In this document: positions 1 to 5,182 of the stretch, in pieces
How positions within the stretch are numbered: the first letter of the stretch is position 1
Layout of the letters: each line of letters begins with the position of its first letter
From: Firmicutes bacterium CAG:170
GTDB lineage: Bacteria > Bacillota > Clostridia > Oscillospirales > Oscillospiraceae
DNA length: 5,193 nt
Reading direction: 5' to 3'
NCBI GenBank assembly: GCA_000436735.1
Contig: FR887225.1
Location: forward strand, 27,800 to 32,992
Made by a program: the position numbers and the translations under genes
Notes under the pieces: generated by a model
The model's input: only the letters and a program-made list of their open reading frames with translations
Told to the model about the DNA's origin: nothing
The model's database searches: none

Positions 1-137
1 CGACGTTCCTGCTACTGGCGGACCTCGCGGCGCGGACGGTGCTGCGGCCGCGGGAGCTGCCCATCGGCGTGGTCACGAGCCTGATCGGCGCGGTCGTATT
101 CATCTTCATTTTCTATCAGACGGGGAAGGAGCGCTGA
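1..137 (+). CDS. FecCD/BtuC-type ABC transporter permease, C-terminal end (5' truncated by window)
   Basis: Only the last 44 residues are present, read in the frame whose codons start at base 3 and ending with TGA at 135-137. The visible piece has the usual C-terminal signature of FecCD/BtuC permeases: an ADLAART-like helix, then RELPIGVVTSLIGA, then a hydrophobic last membrane helix (VVFIFIFYQ) and a short charged tail (TGKER). In the family this region forms the last helices of the inner-membrane channel that moves corrinoids, siderophores or heme delivered by a binding protein. The stop lies one base before the ATPase start, so the two are clearly partners. Substrate cannot be told from this fragment. 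The cobamide genes directly downstream make a corrinoid (cobinamide/cobamide) the most likely cargo, which is an inference from context. Iron-siderophore or heme transport remains possible. Confidence 0.88.
   Translation, partial: TFLLLADLAARTVLRPRELPIGVVTSLIGAVVFIFIFYQTGKER
126..131 (+). promoter_or_regulatory. Ribosome binding site of the ABC ATPase
   Basis: AAGGAG lies seven bases before the ATG at 139, inside the last codons of the permease gene. It supports that start and implies coupled translation of permease and ATPase. Confidence 0.75.
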
Positions 138-138
138 G

Positions 139-894
139 ATGCTGGAGGTTCGGGAGCTTACCGTGCGGTACGGAGCGCTTACCATCGTGGACGGACTCAG
201 CTTCTGCGTCCGGGAGGGCGAATGGCTGATGATCGTCGGCCCGAACGGCGCGGGGAAATCCACGGCGCTCGGCGCGGTGACGCAGGCCGTCCCCTACACG
301 GGAAGCGTGCTGCTGGACGGCGAGGATGTGAAAAAAATGAAGCCTGCGCAGCGGGCAAGGAAAATGGGCGTGCTGATGCAGAAAAATTTCGCGGGCTACG
401 CCTTTACGGTAGAGGAGGTCGTGCGGCTGGGCCGCTATGCCTACGCGCCCGGCGTGCTCTCCGGACACGGTGCGGAGGATACGGAGGCAGTGGAGGAGGC
501 TTTGAAGCGCACCGGCCTGACGGCGCAGCGCGGACAGTCTGTGCTGACACTCTCGGGCGGCGAGCTGCAAAGGACGTTTCTCGCGCAGGTGCTGGCGCAG
601 AGGCCGCGGCTCCTGCTGCTCGACGAGCCGACGAACCATCTGGATCTGGTCTACCAGAAGCAGGTCTTTGAGCTGGTCGGTGAATGGCTCCGGACGCCCG
701 GAAGGGCGGTCGTGTCAGTGGTACACGATCTGTCGCTGGCGAAGGCGTTCGGAACGCGGGCGCTGCTGCTCGATCACGGAAAAACAGCCGCCATGGGGCC
801 GGTCGGAGAGGTGCTCTGCCCGGAAAAGCTCGACGGCGTATACAATATGGACGTTTCCGCGTGGATGCGGAAAATGCTGGGGCAATGGGAGTAA
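139..894 (+). CDS. ABC transporter ATP-binding protein, FepC/BtuD type (probable corrinoid importer)
   Basis: A 251-residue ATPase, normal length for the FecE/FepC/BtuD group. All ABC motifs are intact: Walker A GPNGAGKST at residues 34-42, Q-loop Gln at 81, signature LSGGE at 138-142, Walker B LLLLDEP at 158-164 followed by TNHLD, and the H-loop His at 196 in VVHDLS. It should sit on the cytoplasmic face of the membrane and power the permease encoded immediately upstream. The ATG at 139 is one base after the permease stop, has an AAGGAG at the right distance, and starts the protein with the usual MLEVRELTVRYG first strand. The cobT start follows its stop by two bases, which ties the transporter to cobamide assembly. 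A corrinoid substrate is inferred from this neighbourhood; sequence alone does not separate it from ferric-siderophore or heme ATPases. No binding-protein gene is visible, so it is presumably upstream of the window. Confidence 0.93.
   Translation: MLEVRELTVRYGALTIVDGLSFCVREGEWLMIVGPNGAGKSTALGAVTQAVPYTGSVLLDGEDVKKMKPAQRARKMGVLMQKNFAGYAFTVEEVVRLGRYAYAPGVLSGHGAEDTEAVEEALKRTGLTAQRGQSVLTLSGGELQRTFLAQVLAQRPRLLLLDEPTNHLDLVYQKQVFELVGEWLRTPGRAVVSVVHDLSLAKAFGTRALLLDHGKTAAMGPVGEVLCPEKLDGVYNMDVSAWMRKMLGQWE
887..891 (+). promoter_or_regulatory. Ribosome binding site of cobT
   Basis: GGGAG ends five bases before the ATG at 897, just ahead of the ATPase stop codon. It supports 897 as the start rather than the ATG at 885 or more distant in-frame ATGs inside the ATPase gene. 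Confidence 0.65.
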
Positions 895-896
895 GC

Positions 897-1961
897 ATGG
901 ATTTTGAGGCACTGAACAAAAAAATACTGCCGCCCGACGCGCAGGCGGAGAAGGCGGCCTGGGCGCACTGGGACGGCATTGCAAAGCCGCTGCGCGGATT
1001 GGGGCGGCTGGAGGAGGCGGTCGTGCGCATCGCGGCGCTGACCGGAAGTGAAGAGGTGGAGCTTGGAAAGCGCGCCGTTCTGGTGCTCTGTGCCGACAAC
1101 GGCGTGGTGGCGGAGGGCGTGACGCAGACGGACGCCTCCGTGACCGCGACGATGGCGGGCGAGATCGCAAAGCACCGTTCCTCGGTCTGCCGGATGGCGG
1201 CCCGGGCCGGAGCGGACGTGTTTGCCATCGACATCGGCATGAACCGGCGCGTCGAGGGCGTGCGGGACTGCCACACGGCGGACGGCACGCAGAATATGAC
1301 GAAGGGGCCTGCCATGACGCGCGCACAGGCAGAGCAGGCCATTCAGACCGGCATGGAGCTGGCGCACGAATGCCGCGACGCCGGATACCGGCTGCTTGCG
1401 ACCGGAGAAATGGGCATCGGCAACACCACGACCTCCAGCGCCGTGACCGCCGTTCTGCTCGGGCTTCCCATCGAGGAGGTGACGGGACGCGGCGCGGGCC
1501 TTTCTAACGAGGGGCTGATCCGCAAGCTCGACGCCATCCACCGCGCGATCGAGGTGAACCGCCCGGACGCGGCCGACCCGATGGACGTTCTGTGCAAGCT
1601 GGGCGGCTTTGACATCGCGGGCATGACGGGAATTTTCCTCGGCGGCGCGCTGTACCGCGTGCCGGTGCTGATCGACGGACTCATCAGCTCCGTCGCGGCG
1701 CTCCTTGCGGCGAGACTCTGCCCGAACGCGCGGTGCGCGATGCTGGCAAGCCACTGCTCGGCGGAGCCTGCGGCAAGGCAGATCCTACAGGAGCTGGGCG
1801 TTCACGCCGTCCTTGACGCGGGGCTGAAGCTCGGCGAAGGAACGGGTGCGGTGTGCATGATGCCGCTGCTCGACATGGCGCTGGCGGTCTACCGCGATTC
1901 GGCGGGCTTTGCCGACGCGGGTGTGGGACAGTACACCGTCCAGAAGGGCGACCGGCGATGA
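897..1961 (+). CDS. cobT: Nicotinate-nucleotide:dimethylbenzimidazole phosphoribosyltransferase CobT
   Basis: A 354-residue protein, matching the roughly 350-residue family. CobT transfers phosphoribose from nicotinate mononucleotide to a lower-ligand base such as 5,6-dimethylbenzimidazole, making alpha-ribazole phosphate for the cobamide nucleotide loop. Visible signatures are ADNGVVAEGVTQT (residues 66-78), GEMGIGNTTTSSAV (170-183), GRGAGLSNEG (197-206), FDIAGMTGIFLGGA (238-251), MLASHCSAEPAA (282-293) and LGEGTGAV (312-319). Glu171 and Glu314 correspond in motif context to the two glutamates described as catalytic in Salmonella CobT (174 and 317), with the same three-residue offset, so it should be active. 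The open frame extends upstream into the ATPase gene, but the ATG at 897 has a GGGAG at good spacing, follows the ATPase stop by two bases and gives a normal N-terminus. Its 3' end overlaps cobU by four bases (ATGA). Which base it activates in vivo is unknown; no dimethylbenzimidazole synthesis gene is in the window. Confidence 0.97.
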   Translation: MDFEALNKKILPPDAQAEKAAWAHWDGIAKPLRGLGRLEEAVVRIAALTGSEEVELGKRAVLVLCADNGVVAEGVTQTDASVTATMAGEIAKHRSSVCRMAARAGADVFAIDIGMNRRVEGVRDCHTADGTQNMTKGPAMTRAQAEQAIQTGMELAHECRDAGYRLLATGEMGIGNTTTSSAVTAVLLGLPIEEVTGRGAGLSNEGLIRKLDAIHRAIEVNRPDAADPMDVLCKLGGFDIAGMTGIFLGGALYRVPVLIDGLISSVAALLAARLCPNARCAMLASHCSAEPAARQILQELGVHAVLDAGLKLGEGTGAVCMMPLLDMALAVYRDSAGFADAGVGQYTVQKGDRR

Positions 1962-2482
1962 TGATCCTGCTGACGGGCGGCTCCGGCTGCGGGAAAAGCT
2001 CCTTTGCGGAGCGGCTCTGCATGGAAATGCCGCTGCCGCGCTATTATATCGCGGCGATGAAGCCTTATGGCGAGGGCGGCATGGAGAAGGTCGAGCGGCA
2101 CCGGAAAATGCGGGCCGGAAAGGGCTTTGAGACCTTCGAATGCTACACGGAAATGGAAAAGCTGACGCTTCCGGCACGCGGGACGACGCTGCTGGAATGC
2201 GTCTGCAACTTGACGGCGAATGAAATGTTTGACGAGACGGGAAATGTCTGCGACCCGTATGCGCGGGTGCTGGCCGGGGTGGAAAATCTGCGTGGACAGA
2301 GCGAAACGCTCATTGTTGTGACGAACGACGTCGGAAGCGACGCGGAGCGCTACAGCCCGGAGACGCGGGCGTATGTCGAGGTGCTCGGGCGCATCAACGC
2401 GGCGCTGGCGGACATGGCGGACACGGTCTGCGAGTTGGTCTGCGGCATCCCGATCGTTTTGAAAGGAGCGCTCCCGGAATGA
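1958..2482 (+). CDS. cobU: Adenosylcobinamide kinase / adenosylcobinamide-phosphate guanylyltransferase CobU (divergent)
   Basis: A 174-residue protein, close to the roughly 180 of the family. CobU phosphorylates adenosylcobinamide and then transfers GMP from GTP to give adenosylcobinamide-GDP. The P-loop GGSGCGKS is at residues 7-14. RHRKMR (47-52) aligns with the Salmonella HHKDGR segment, placing His48 at the guanylylated histidine (His46 there). LLECVCNLTAN (78-88) matches the conserved LLEC region. VTNDVG (121-126) corresponds to VTNEVG, and the protein ends with VCGIPIVLKG. One oddity: the canonical G-I-V-P residues after EVG are replaced, without a gap, by D-A-E-R, and Glu of EVG is Asp. 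The frame is open upstream of 1958, but the ATG at 1958 overlaps the cobT stop as ATGA, has AAGGG nine bases upstream and gives an MMILLTGG start like Salmonella CobU. A second ATG directly follows at 1961. It is probably coupled to cobT and cobS. Confidence 0.93.
   Translation: MMILLTGGSGCGKSSFAERLCMEMPLPRYYIAAMKPYGEGGMEKVERHRKMRAGKGFETFECYTEMEKLTLPARGTTLLECVCNLTANEMFDETGNVCDPYARVLAGVENLRGQSETLIVVTNDVGSDAERYSPETRAYVEVLGRINAALADMADTVCELVCGIPIVLKGALPE
2462..2468 (+). promoter_or_regulatory. Ribosome binding site of cobS, inside the cobU KG codons
   Basis: AAAGGAG lies ten bases before the cobS ATG at 2479. It is formed by the codons for the conserved C-terminal Lys-Gly(-Ala) of CobU, so the protein motif and the ribosome binding site share the same bases. 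Confidence 0.7.
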
Positions 2483-3258
2483 AGGATGTTCTGCGCTCGG
2501 CGGCGATGGCGTTTTTGATGTTTTCCGTCATACCCATGCCGCGCGTCGAGTGGAAAAAGGAAAATATGCGGTATATGCTCTGCTGCCTGCCGCTGGTCGG
2601 CGCGGTGATCGCGGGCGCGCTGTATGTGTGGATGCTCCTCAGCCGGGAGCTTGGCTTCGGAAGGGGGCTGTATGCGGCGGGAATGACGCTGCTGCCGGTG
2701 CTCCTTTCGGGCGGGATCCACCTCGACGGCTTCTGCGACACGGCGGACGCGCTTTCGAGCCACGCCGCGCCGGAGCGCAAGCGCGAGATCCTCAAGGATT
2801 CACACACCGGCGCGTTTGCGATCCTGTATGCGGCGGGATGGTTCACGGCGTATTTCGCGCTCTGCACGGAGATAGAGCTATGCGGACGCGCGGCGCTGTT
2901 CCTCGGCGTTTTGCAGGTGCTTTCCCGCGCACTCGGCGCGTTTGCATCCGTCGTCCTGCCCGGCTCCGGACAGCCGGGGCTGCTGGCGGCGTTCCGGGAT
3001 GCGGCGGAGAAAAAAGCTGCGTGGCTTCTCGGCATATGGCTGGCGGCCTGCACGGCGGGACTGTGCGCGCTGTCGCTGCCGGGAGGCATTGCGGCGGCGC
3101 TGATCGCGGCGGGCTGCTTCTTCGGCCTGCGGCGGATGGCAGCGCGGGAGTTCGGCGGCATGTCGGGTGACCTTGCGGGCTACATCATCACGCTCAGTCA
3201 GCTGCTGATGCTTCTGGGTTACGTTTTTGCGGAAAGGATGGCGGAGGTATGGTTCTGA
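2479..3258 (+). CDS. cobS: Adenosylcobinamide-GDP ribazoletransferase CobS (cobalamin 5'-phosphate synthase)
   Basis: A 259-residue polytopic membrane protein, normal for CobS (about 250). It joins adenosylcobinamide-GDP to alpha-ribazole phosphate (or alpha-ribazole) in the cytoplasmic membrane, the last assembly step before dephosphorylation. The N-terminus has the family FSVIPMP motif (residues 15-21). The key signature GGIHLDGFCDTADAL (78-92) carries the acidic residues thought to bind Mg and substrate, followed by ERKREILKDSHTGAFA (99-114). Near the end, GGMSGDLAGYIITLSQL (226-242) matches the conserved GGxTGDxxG...E/SL region. Hydrophobic segments lie at about 32-54, 64-80, 111-130, 138-160, 182-216 (probably two) and 236-251. 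The ATG overlaps the cobU stop by four bases (ATGA), with AAAGGAG ten bases upstream. Its 3' end overlaps the short CobU-like gene by ten bases. No key motif is missing. Confidence 0.96.
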   Translation: MKDVLRSAAMAFLMFSVIPMPRVEWKKENMRYMLCCLPLVGAVIAGALYVWMLLSRELGFGRGLYAAGMTLLPVLLSGGIHLDGFCDTADALSSHAAPERKREILKDSHTGAFAILYAAGWFTAYFALCTEIELCGRAALFLGVLQVLSRALGAFASVVLPGSGQPGLLAAFRDAAEKKAAWLLGIWLAACTAGLCALSLPGGIAAALIAAGCFFGLRRMAAREFGGMSGDLAGYIITLSQLLMLLGYVFAERMAEVWF

Positions 3259-3614
3259 TCGTCGGCGGAGAAGGCTCCGGAAAGCGGAGCTTCGCCCAAA
3301 CGCTCGGGTTTGCGCCGGAGGAAATGGCGGACGGCGTTCTGGATGAACGGCCGGTCGTTTTCCATGTGGAGAAAATGGTTTTTGCGGATGTGAAGGGCGC
3401 GCCGGAGCTGCTGGAGCCGCTCTGCGAAAAGCGGGCCGTGCTTTGCTGCGAGGTCGGAAGCGGCGTCATTCCCATCGACTATGAGACGCGCCTCGGGCGC
3501 GAGGCCGTCGGACGGCTCTGCGTCCGGCTCGCGCAGCGCGCGGAATGCGTGGTGCGGATGGTCTGCGGCATTCCGACGGTGATAAAGGGGGAGCTGCCAT
3601 GCAGATCTATCTGA
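3249..3614 (+). CDS. Short CobU-like protein (121 aa), shortened P-loop/guanylyltransferase paralogue of unknown role
   Basis: A 121-residue protein resembling CobU at both ends but missing about 50-60 residues from the middle. It opens with MVLIVGGEGSGKRSFA, a P-loop like CobU's, but the Ser/Thr after the Walker Lys is Arg13. The guanylylation-site His and LLEC regions are not recognisable. From residue 68 it matches CobU again: EVGSGVIP (68-75), RLGREAVGRLC (81-91) and VCGIPTVIKG (105-114), aligning without gaps to the CobU C-terminus. The EVGxGxxP motif is better kept here than in the full-length CobU upstream. The ATG at 3249 puts the P-loop at the same place as in CobU. Its spacing is poor: GGAGG at 3243-3247 is one base away and AAAGGA at 3233-3238 is ten away. 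It overlaps cobS by 10 bases and cobC by 16. The frame is intact with neighbour-like codon use, so it is not obviously a pseudogene. Independent CobU activity is doubtful; a partner or regulatory subunit is possible. Confidence 0.82.
   Translation: MVLIVGGEGSGKRSFAQTLGFAPEEMADGVLDERPVVFHVEKMVFADVKGAPELLEPLCEKRAVLCCEVGSGVIPIDYETRLGREAVGRLCVRLAQRAECVVRMVCGIPTVIKGELPCRSI
3589..3593 (+). promoter_or_regulatory. Ribosome binding site of cobC, inside the short CobU-like gene
   Basis: GGGAG, the 3' part of a purine run AAAGGGGGAG (3584-3593), ends five bases before the ATG at 3599. It is built from the Lys-Gly-Glu codons at the end of the short CobU-like gene, the same arrangement as at the cobU-cobS junction. 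It decides for 3599 over the in-frame ATG at 3545. Confidence 0.7.
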
Positions 3615-4201
3615 TCCGGCACGGCCAGACGGCCGGAAACGCGCTGCGGCGCTATATCGGCAGCACCGATCAGCCGCTGACGCCGGAGGGCGCGGAGGGC
3701 GCGAAGGCGGCCGGTGCGCGGCGCAGCGTCCGGAGCGTTTTTGTGACGCCGCTCGTGCGGACGCAGCAGACGGCGCGCATCCTCTTCCCGGATGCGGAGC
3801 AGACGGTCGTCCCGGCACTGCGGGAGATGGATTTCGGGGATTTTGAGGACCGGAGCTTTGAGGATATGAAGGACGACCCGGCGTACCGCGCGTGGGTCGA
3901 TGGGGGCTGTCTGGCTCCGTGCCCGAACGGAGAATCGGTGCTTGAATTTTCAGACCGGGTCTATGCCGGCTTTCTGGAGTGCGTCCGCTCGCTGCCGGAG
4001 GAAACGCGGCGGGCCGTTTTCGTGGTACACGGCGGGACGATCATGGCGCTCATGTCGCGCCTCGCAAGGCCGGAGATCGCCTATTTCGACGCCTTCGCGG
4101 CGAACTGCGGCGGGTATGCATGCAGGCTCTCTGTGGAGGAGGGAAAGCCGGTTCTGCTGGATGCGCGGCGCTTTGAGCGCCTGCCGGAGGAGCTTTCATG
4201 A
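3599..4201 (+). CDS. cobC: Histidine phosphatase family protein, probable alpha-ribazole/cobalamin-5'-phosphate phosphatase CobC
   Basis: A 200-residue member of the phosphoglycerate-mutase-like histidine phosphatases, typical of CobC. The full catalytic set is visible: the LIRHGQT motif at residues 5-11 with phospho-accepting His8 and Arg7, Arg54 in PLVRTQQTA, the acid Glu76 in REMDFGDFE, and the second His144 in VVHGGT. An NGES segment (110-113) also fits the CobC/PhoE group. In this pathway the enzyme removes the 5'-phosphate from adenosylcobalamin phosphate made by CobS, or from alpha-ribazole phosphate. The family is broad, so the specific substrate is inferred from its place between cobS and the last gene. 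The start at 3599 gives the standard MQIYLIRHG beginning and has GGGAG five bases upstream; a longer in-frame start at 3545 would add 18 unrelated residues. It overlaps the preceding gene by 16 bases and the following one by four (ATGA). It is soluble, with no signal peptide. Confidence 0.9.
   Translation: MQIYLIRHGQTAGNALRRYIGSTDQPLTPEGAEGAKAAGARRSVRSVFVTPLVRTQQTARILFPDAEQTVVPALREMDFGDFEDRSFEDMKDDPAYRAWVDGGCLAPCPNGESVLEFSDRVYAGFLECVRSLPEETRRAVFVVHGGTIMALMSRLARPEIAYFDAFAANCGGYACRLSVEEGKPVLLDARRFERLPEELS
4186..4192 (+). promoter_or_regulatory. Ribosome binding site of the TIM-barrel gene
   Basis: GGAGGAG lies five bases before the ATG at 4198, within the last codons of cobC (Pro-Glu-Glu-Leu-Ser). 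It is the strongest Shine-Dalgarno in the window, suggesting the last complete gene is well translated in its own right as well as coupled by the ATGA overlap. Confidence 0.8.
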
Positions 4202-5181
4202 AGGTACAATTCAATCTGACAACAAGCGCGTGCGACCTTGACCGTTTTGAGGACCGCGCGGCGCTGGAAGCGCTGATGCGGGGCTTTGACGGCGTGGAGC
4301 TGATGTGCTTTGAGGAGGATACGCGCGGGATCGTGCCGGAGGAGCGCGTGACCGGCGTGCATATGAACTGCCTGACGTACTGGCTCGATTTCTGGCGAGG
4401 CGACATGGACGCCTGCCTGCGCGAGCTGGATACGATGGAAAACGTGCGCCGGATGTATGGCGGAGAGACGCGGCAGGCGCTTCTGGAGCACTACCGGAGA
4501 GACCTTGAGAACGCAAAAAAATACGGCGCGGAATATGTCGTGTTTCACGCGGCGGACGCCGGAATTGAACAGACGCTGACCGGGCGCGGCGGATACGCCG
4601 ACCGCGAAGTGATTGACGGCGTATGCGAGTTTCTCAACGAGCTGATGGACGGCGTGACGGACGGCCCGGCGCTGCTGCTGGAAAACCTGTGGGAGAGCGG
4701 GCTGACCATGACCGAGCCGGAGCTGACTGCGCGGCTGATGGACGGCGTCGAGTACAAAAACAAGGGCATCATGCTCGACACGGGACACCTCATGCACACG
4801 AATACCGCGCTGCACACGCAGGCGGAGGCACTTCGGTACATCCAGGATATGCTCGACCGGCACGGGGCACTGTGCCGCTTCATCCGGGGAATCCATCTCA
4901 ATCAGTCGGTCACGGGGGCATATATGCGTCGCGTAGCAAAAAATCCGCCGGTGCTGGCTTCGGACTATGCGGGGCGGTCGTACCAGCTGTTTGAGTATGT
5001 GTTCCGGATCGACCAGCATAAGCCGTTCACCTGTCCGGGCGTGCGCGCGCTGATCGAGCGGGTCGGGCCGGAATATCTGACCTTCGAGTTCATTTCCAAC
5101 GACCTTCCGCAGCTGCGGCGGATGCTGCACCGGCAGCAGAACGCGCTGGCCGCAGAGGGAATGCCGCGCTTTGCCGGATAG
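4198..5181 (+). CDS. Xylose-isomerase-like TIM-barrel protein (AP endonuclease 2 superfamily), candidate CbiR-type cobamide remodelling hydrolase
   Basis: A 327-residue soluble protein with the pattern of the sugar phosphate isomerase/epimerase and AP endonuclease 2 superfamily. Likely metal or active-site residues sit at the ends of predicted barrel strands: His55 (GVHMN), His117 (VVFHAAD), Glu162 (LLLENLW), Asp194 and His197 (MLDTGHLMH), His233 (GIHLNQS) and Glu297 (LTFEF). This is the Glu/Asp/His set usual for divalent-metal barrels. Specific function is not proven by sequence. The known CbiR of Akkermansia muciniphila, which hydrolyses the phosphoribosyl bond in the cobamide nucleotide loop, belongs to the same superfamily, and this gene overlaps cobC by four bases in a cobamide assembly operon. 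A CbiR-like role is therefore the best guess: its product, cobinamide phosphate, would feed CobU directly. Alternatives are another sugar isomerase or a DNA-repair endonuclease IV relative, less likely here. The start is supported by GGAGGAG at five bases. The gene ends with TAG at 5179-5181. Confidence 0.88.
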   Translation: MKVQFNLTTSACDLDRFEDRAALEALMRGFDGVELMCFEEDTRGIVPEERVTGVHMNCLTYWLDFWRGDMDACLRELDTMENVRRMYGGETRQALLEHYRRDLENAKKYGAEYVVFHAADAGIEQTLTGRGGYADREVIDGVCEFLNELMDGVTDGPALLLENLWESGLTMTEPELTARLMDGVEYKNKGIMLDTGHLMHTNTALHTQAEALRYIQDMLDRHGALCRFIRGIHLNQSVTGAYMRRVAKNPPVLASDYAGRSYQLFEYVFRIDQHKPFTCPGVRALIERVGPEYLTFEFISNDLPQLRRMLHRQQNALAAEGMPRFAG

Positions 5182-5182
5182 G

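Noticed and set aside
1..137. Cobalamin riboswitch or promoter at the left edge
   Set aside because: The bases translate cleanly as a permease C-terminus up to the stop at 135-137, leaving no non-coding leader.
684..896. Upstream extension of cobT to an ATG at 684
   Set aside because: The extra 71 residues are Arg/Ala/Gly-rich out-of-frame reading of the ATPase gene. The ATG at 897 has a proper ribosome binding site and gives the family's normal length.
404..1754. Antisense open frames opposite the ATPase and cobT (404-1342, 774-1754 and others)
   Set aside because: Low-complexity Ala/Arg/Pro/Ser- or His-rich translations with no family resemblance, fully covered by well-supported sense genes.
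1853..1957. Upstream extension of cobU to an ATG at 1853
   Set aside because: It would add 35 unrelated residues inside cobT. The ATG at 1958 gives the expected N-terminal strand directly before the P-loop.
3249..3614. Short CobU-like gene as a decayed pseudogene or assembly frameshift of a normal cobU
   Set aside because: The frame is intact, both conserved ends are in one frame, GC-rich codon use matches neighbours, and a full cobU already exists upstream. I looked for a missing middle segment in other frames and saw none, because there is no room between the two conserved parts.
331..4521. A7 runs at 331-337, 918-924 and 4515-4521 as possible programmed slippage sites
   Set aside because: Each sits within a normal open frame at Lys/Asn codons, and the +1 or -1 frames lead to no meaningful product. 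AAA preference for Lys explains them.
4081..5130. Long antisense open frame (349 codons) opposite the TIM-barrel gene
   Set aside because: It is longer than the sense gene, but its translation is Arg/His/Gln/Val-rich with no recognisable motif. The sense frame has a strong ribosome binding site, barrel motifs and ATGA coupling. Long antisense frames are expected in GC-rich DNA.
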